Source of the DNA: Lacihabitans soyangensis
GTDB lineage: Bacteria > Bacteroidota > Bacteroidia > Cytophagales > Spirosomataceae
Direction of reading: 5' to 3'
Assembly: GCF_024343775.1 (NCBI RefSeq)
Contig: NZ_RJUF01000022.1
Coordinates: 1 to 64,000, forward strand
Length of the DNA stretch: 64,000 nucleotides
Position numbers and translations under genes: made by a program. How positions within the stretch are numbered: the first letter of the stretch is position 1; every line of letters begins with the position of its first letter. The notes below the pieces were generated by a model. It saw only the letters and a program-made list of their open reading frames with translations. It did not search any database and had not been told where the DNA came from. Positions 60,171-64,000 of the stretch are shown piece by piece.

Positions 60171-63100
60171 ATGAAACGCGGTATCCTATTCTTCCTTCTC
60201 GTTTTCTTCTTCAATTCTTGCAATCACCTTCCCGAAGTCGGCATCAAATCAGTTGGTTTTGGCGATGAAATCGAAGTTTTACAGAATCTCTTTTTTGAGT
60301 TTGACGAAGAACTCGTGTTTGACGGTGACCTCAACAAATGGGAAAGCACACCTTACATGGATTTTGAGCCGAAAATTGAGGGAAAGTTTAAATGGATAGG
60401 AAAAAAAGAATTGGTTTTTTCGCCATCAAAACCCATGAAGTTTGCCAACGAATACAAAGCAAAGCTTTCAGAGAACCTTTTGAAAAGGAAAAAAGGGAAA
60501 ATGGGTATTGATAAAAACGAAACCATCAAGTTTCATACACCTTATCTGAAAGTAAAGGATGCCCAAGTATATTTTGCCAAAAACAAGCAAAATCAAAAAG
60601 AGGCAAGAGTGCTTTTGCAACTAAATGGAAAATATGATGCCCACAATATAAAAGACGAAATAAAAATATTGGATGGCAACAAGGAACTTGACTACAAAAT
60701 GGTTCCGGCTGAAAATTCAACCAATTTGGTGTTGGCCTTAACGGCTTTTCCAGATACCAGAAAAGGAGAAATAATGGCCAAAATAGAAGCAAAGGCTGAT
60801 AATCCTCAAAAATTCAAAAATGCTGAGAAACTTGATTTGGATTATTTGCCTGCAGATAAGCTGGAAATATTGAAAATGCAGACAAGTTTCAAGAAGCTGA
60901 AAGGCTATGTATATATCAAAACCACTCAACAAGTAGATATTGCCCAAGTGGAAAAGCATATAAAAATAGAGCCAGCTGTGAGGTTTTCAGTTGAAGCTGC
61001 TGACCAAGGATTTACCATTAAAGGTGATTTTAATCAAGATGATTTGTACAAAATCACTTTGAACAAAAGCATCGTTGGGGTTTTGGGTGGAAAAATGGAC
61101 GAAGACTATGAAGGTGAAGCGTTTTTCGGAAGAGTGAATCCGTATTTGGAATTTACCAACAAAAATGCCCAATACATGTCGAATGTTGGAAACAAAAACA
61201 TCGGCATCAACATCGTGAATATTCCGAAAGTCAACGTTTCGATTTCTAAGGTATTTGAAAACAACATTTTGCCTTTTCTGAAAGGCACTCGCCGCAGTTA
61301 TTATGGGGATGAGGAACAAGAATATTATTACTCTTCAGAGGCTGACATTTACAGCGATTTGATTTCTTCCAAAAAAATCGAAACCGCCGATTTGCCTGTA
61401 AAACAAGGTGTTTCGGTTCTGAATTTACCGTTGCCAGACCAAACTGCCAAACGAGGAATTTACTTTATTTCGATAGAATCTGAAGACGAATATTATCGAA
61501 AAATTCAAAAAATAGTTTCGATATCAGATATTGGCTTGATAACGAAAATGTCTCAAAGTCAAGAGGATGTGATTGTTTTGGCGAATTCTATCATGCAAAC
61601 TACGCCGATAGCTGGCCTTGAGATAAAATTAATTAGTAATAACAATCAAGAAATAACCAAAGGAACAACCGATGCCAATGGAATGGTGGTTTTCAAAAAT
61701 CTAAAAAAAGATAATCCGAATTTTACTGTGGCAATGGTTACGGCTAATTCGAAAGACGATTTCAATTATCTGCTATTTGACGATACCGAAATCGAAACTT
61801 CGAAGTTTGACATTACCGGCAAAAACTTCAACGAGGCTGGTTTGGATGCATTTATTTATGGCGATCGTGAGATTTATCGCCCTGGAGAAACGATAAATCT
61901 AAACACTGTAATCAGAAACAACAATTGGGAAACTCCGAAAAATATTCCAATAAAAATTCAGGTAAAACAACCCAATGGCAAAGAAGTGAGTTCGCTCATG
62001 ACGCAAACCAATCCTTCGGGGGCCATTAGTCATTCTGTGAAATTGGAGCGTTCGGCACTCACTGGTTTTTACAATGTCGATGTGTTTACGGGCAACAATG
62101 TGCTCATTGGCTCGAAAAGCATTTCGGTGGAAGACTTTATGCCTGACCGCATAAAAGTAAACATTGATGCACCAGAAAAAGTGGAAATTGGTCAAAAAGC
62201 CACCATCAAGCTGCAAGCAAATAACCTTTTTGGACCGCCAGCGGCAGATAATAAGTATGAACTCGATTTTTCAATCAAACGCAAAACTTTCGAACCTAAA
62301 GGTTTTGAAGGATTTACATTTGGAATAGATGACCAAACCAAGTTTGAAAATGAAATCAGAAACGGAATAACAGATGGCCAAGGCCAAGGCTTGCAGGTTT
62401 TTGATATTTCTGATAAGTTTGCTAACAAAGGATTGCTAGAAGGGAAAGTTTTAGTTTCTGTATTTGATGAAACTGGAAGACCCGTTCATCGTCAAAAGAC
62501 TTTCGAGATTTATACCCAAAAGCAATTCTTTGGGGTAAAAATCCCAGCCTATTTCGTGGGAACTAACGCAACTTTTCCAATTGAATTGGCAGCTTTAAAT
62601 CCTTCTGGAGCCAACGTTGCAGCCAATGCCAAAATGGAGATTTACCTGCTTGAATACCAAACAGTTTTGGAAAAAACAGACGAAGGTCTCAGGTATGTTT
62701 CGAAGAAAAAAGAAAAGCTTATCAAAAGCCAGGATTTGAAATTTGGAACAAAAAATATTACACAAAATTTTGTTCCAAAAATATCGGGTGAATACGAAAT
62801 CAGAGTAAAACCTGCCGATGCGGATAGTTATGTGAGTTCTAACTTTTATGCATATGGTTATGGATCAAAAGCCTCTTTTGAGGTCGATACAGACGGTGAA
62901 GTACAAATAGAAACCAATCAAGAAAATTATCTTTTAGGTGAAAAAGCCAAGGCAATATTCAAAACTCCTTTTGATGGGAAACTGCTGATAACGATAGAAA
63001 ATGCGGGCATTTTGGAGCATAAATTTGTGCAAACTGAAAACAAATCTGCAGAAATCACGATTGATTTGGGAACGGCTCATTTGCCAAATGTCTATATCAC

Positions 63101-64000
63101 TGCCACCTTGATAAGGGCTATGAATCAGCCAGAATTACCGCTGATGTCGGCTCACGGAATGAAAACCATCAAAGTGGATGACCCAAAACGCAGGATACCG
63201 ATAGTGATTACAGCAGTTGAAAAATCTCGATCAAAAACCAAACAACGCGTAGATGTAAGAACTTCACCAAATACTGAATTGACTATCGCCGTAGTTGATG
63301 AAGGTATTTTACAATTAAAAAACACTGAAACGCCGAAAATCAACGAATACTTTTACCAAAAAAGGGCTTTGGGCGTTCGTTCATTCGACTTGTATCCATT
63401 GCTTTTACCAGAAATTCAATTGAACGGAAAAAGCAGCACCGGTGGTGACGGAAGCATGGGCAAGCGAGTAAATCCACTGGCCAATGGTCGTGCAGAATTG
63501 GTAGCCAAATGGAGTGGTCAAATTAAATCAGATGCCTCAGGAAAAGCCAGCTTTGAGTTTGACATTCCTGAGTTTTTAGGTAGCCTTAGAATAATGGTGG
63601 TAGCCTATGACGACGAAAAATTTGGCTCTGAAGAACAAAAAATGACGGTTTCAGATCCTGTGAGCATAAGCGTAGGTATGCCTTTGTTTTTAAGCCCAAC
63701 CGACAAAGTGAAAGTGCCAGTAACGTTTTTCAACACTACGGAAACTCCACAAATAGTAAAACTTTCGACGCAAACCGAAGGACAAATTTCAGTGGGTAAT
63801 TTCGCAGAAAACAACATCCCAATAGAGCCAGGAAAAGAAAAACATTTAGACCTTGAAGTAGCTGGAAAAGATAAAATGGGTTTAGGGAAACTGAAAGTCA
63901 TAGCAAAGTCTGACAAAGAAACTTTCTCCAAAACCACCGAAATAAGTGTGCGTCCAGCTGGTTCTCTACAAAAATCTGGTACTTCGGGCATTTTGGCAAA
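60171..64000 (+). CDS. Alpha-2-macroglobulin family lipoprotein (partial, runs past window end)
   Basis: The frame is open from ATG 60171 to the window end, at least 1276 codons, without a stop. It starts MKRGILFFLLVFFFNSC, a lipoprotein signal ending at Cys17, so the protein is anchored in a membrane. The A2M-type features in sequence order are the MG-like domain with EFDEELVFDGDL, the AGLDAFIYGDREIYRPGETI segment (typical of the A2M N-terminal macroglobulin region), the LTIAVVDEGILQLKNTETP block and ELVAKWSGQIKSDASGKASF, which leads into the A2M core domain. The thioester region would lie beyond the window end and is not seen. Such proteins trap proteases at the cell surface in Gram-negative bacteria. 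Confidence 0.9.
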   Translation, partial: MKRGILFFLLVFFFNSCNHLPEVGIKSVGFGDEIEVLQNLFFEFDEELVFDGDLNKWESTPYMDFEPKIEGKFKWIGKKELVFSPSKPMKFANEYKAKLSENLLKRKKGKMGIDKNETIKFHTPYLKVKDAQVYFAKNKQNQKEARVLLQLNGKYDAHNIKDEIKILDGNKELDYKMVPAENSTNLVLALTAFPDTRKGEIMAKIEAKADNPQKFKNAEKLDLDYLPADKLEILKMQTSFKKLKGYVYIKTTQQVDIAQVEKHIKIEPAVRFSVEAADQGFTIKGDFNQDDLYKITLNKSIVGVLGGKMDEDYEGEAFFGRVNPYLEFTNKNAQYMSNVGNKNIGINIVNIPKVNVSISKVFENNILPFLKGTRRSYYGDEEQEYYYSSEADIYSDLISSKKIETADLPVKQGVSVLNLPLPDQTAKRGIYFISIESEDEYYRKIQKIVSISDIGLITKMSQSQEDVIVLANSIMQTTPIAGLEIKLISNNNQEITKGTTDANGMVVFKNLKKDNPNFTVAMVTANSKDDFNYLLFDDTEIETSKFDITGKNFNEAGLDAFIYGDREIYRPGETINLNTVIRNNNWETPKNIPIKIQVKQPNGKEVSSLMTQTNPSGAISHSVKLERSALTGFYNVDVFTGNNVLIGSKSISVEDFMPDRIKVNIDAPEKVEIGQKATIKLQANNLFGPPAADNKYELDFSIKRKTFEPKGFEGFTFGIDDQTKFENEIRNGITDGQGQGLQVFDISDKFANKGLLEGKVLVSVFDETGRPVHRQKTFEIYTQKQFFGVKIPAYFVGTNATFPIELAALNPSGANVAANAKMEIYLLEYQTVLEKTDEGLRYVSKKKEKLIKSQDLKFGTKNITQNFVPKISGEYEIRVKPADADSYVSSNFYAYGYGSKASFEVDTDGEVQIETNQENYLLGEKAKAIFKTPFDGKLLITIENAGILEHKFVQTENKSAEITIDLGTAHLPNVYITATLIRAMNQPELPLMSAHGMKTIKVDDPKRRIPIVITAVEKSRSKTKQRVDVRTSPNTELTIAVVDEGILQLKNTETPKINEYFYQKRALGVRSFDLYPLLLPEIQLNGKSSTGGDGSMGKRVNPLANGRAELVAKWSGQIKSDASGKASFEFDIPEFLGSLRIMVVAYDDEKFGSEEQKMTVSDPVSISVGMPLFLSPTDKVKVPVTFFNTTETPQIVKLSTQTEGQISVGNFAENNIPIEPGKEKHLDLEVAGKDKMGLGKLKVIAKSDKETFSKTTEISVRPAGSLQKSGTSGILA

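Noticed and set aside
1-64000. CRISPR array, tRNA or rRNA genes
   Set aside because: No regularly spaced short repeats with unique spacers and no cloverleaf or conserved TTCGA arm with CCA-like end were seen. The repeats at 49-329 have only two exact copies and carry no spacers of array type. Manual reading could miss a divergent tRNA.

Overview
The window looks like chromosome from an AT-rich, Gram-negative member of the Bacteroidota, probably of the Cytophagales type. Evidence: several promoters carry the Bacteroidota -7 motif TAnnTTTG (comB, ppiD, pyrD, prfB, DUF2795 gene); there is a PorT-like type IX secretion barrel, menaquinone methyltransferase, TolC/RND efflux, many lipoproteins and Tat-exported oxidoreductases, and almost no Shine-Dalgarno sequences. 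The genus cannot be fixed from sequence reading alone. I found no tRNA, rRNA or CRISPR array.

Layout. 1-477: repeat-rich non-coding DNA with a 98-bp exact direct repeat. 478-3959: a minimal ethanolamine operon (permease, EutB, EutC) in which the permease is broken by an in-frame TAA. 3990-9631: housekeeping and small genes (lipoprotein, free methionine-R-sulfoxide reductase, PfkB kinase, two tandem DoxX-like proteins, MazG, thioredoxin-like protein). 9763-11241: a quinone-oxidoreductase/MaoC fusion. 11243-12882: a decayed toxin tip (PD-(D/E)xK-like nuclease remnant) followed by a frameshifted propeller-like partner gene. 12917-14477: VOC protein, ComB, small protein. 14474-20271: a three-gene secreted-protein operon (DUF1800, DUF1501, PA14/discoidin protein). 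20363-33792: YraN, LipB, dipeptide epimerase, META protein, SMP-30 lactonase, PpiD, Gfo/Idh/MocA oxidoreductase, RecG, membrane MutS-like protein, alpha/beta hydrolase, YceI. 33899-34976: prfB with its programmed +1 frameshift. 35100-36378: an intact ISL3-family insertion sequence with 8-bp target duplications. 36955-43495: TetR-TolC-adaptor-RND efflux operon. 43803-46239: pyrD-menG-porT. 46214-49468: CutC, DUF2795, AlbA-type regulator, OprP-like porin. 49653-54975: lipoproteins and a DoxX / carbohydrate-binding-like / DUF2807 / serine hydrolase / membrane AraC cluster. 54991-58955: siroheme synthase, PQQ quinoprotein with cytochrome domain, aspartic protease, E2-like acyltransferase. 59213-64000: DUF1508 protein and the first 1276 codons of an alpha-2-macroglobulin lipoprotein that runs off the window.

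The strongest points for a second look are the toxin remnant with a frameshift between its putative catalytic residues and its frameshifted partner gene, the nonsense codon in the ethanolamine permease beside intact eutBC, the quinone reductase/hydratase fusion, the palindromic repeats shared by two intergenic spacers, and the DoxX-to-AraC cluster. None of these proves a new system; most of the window is ordinary chromosomal content.
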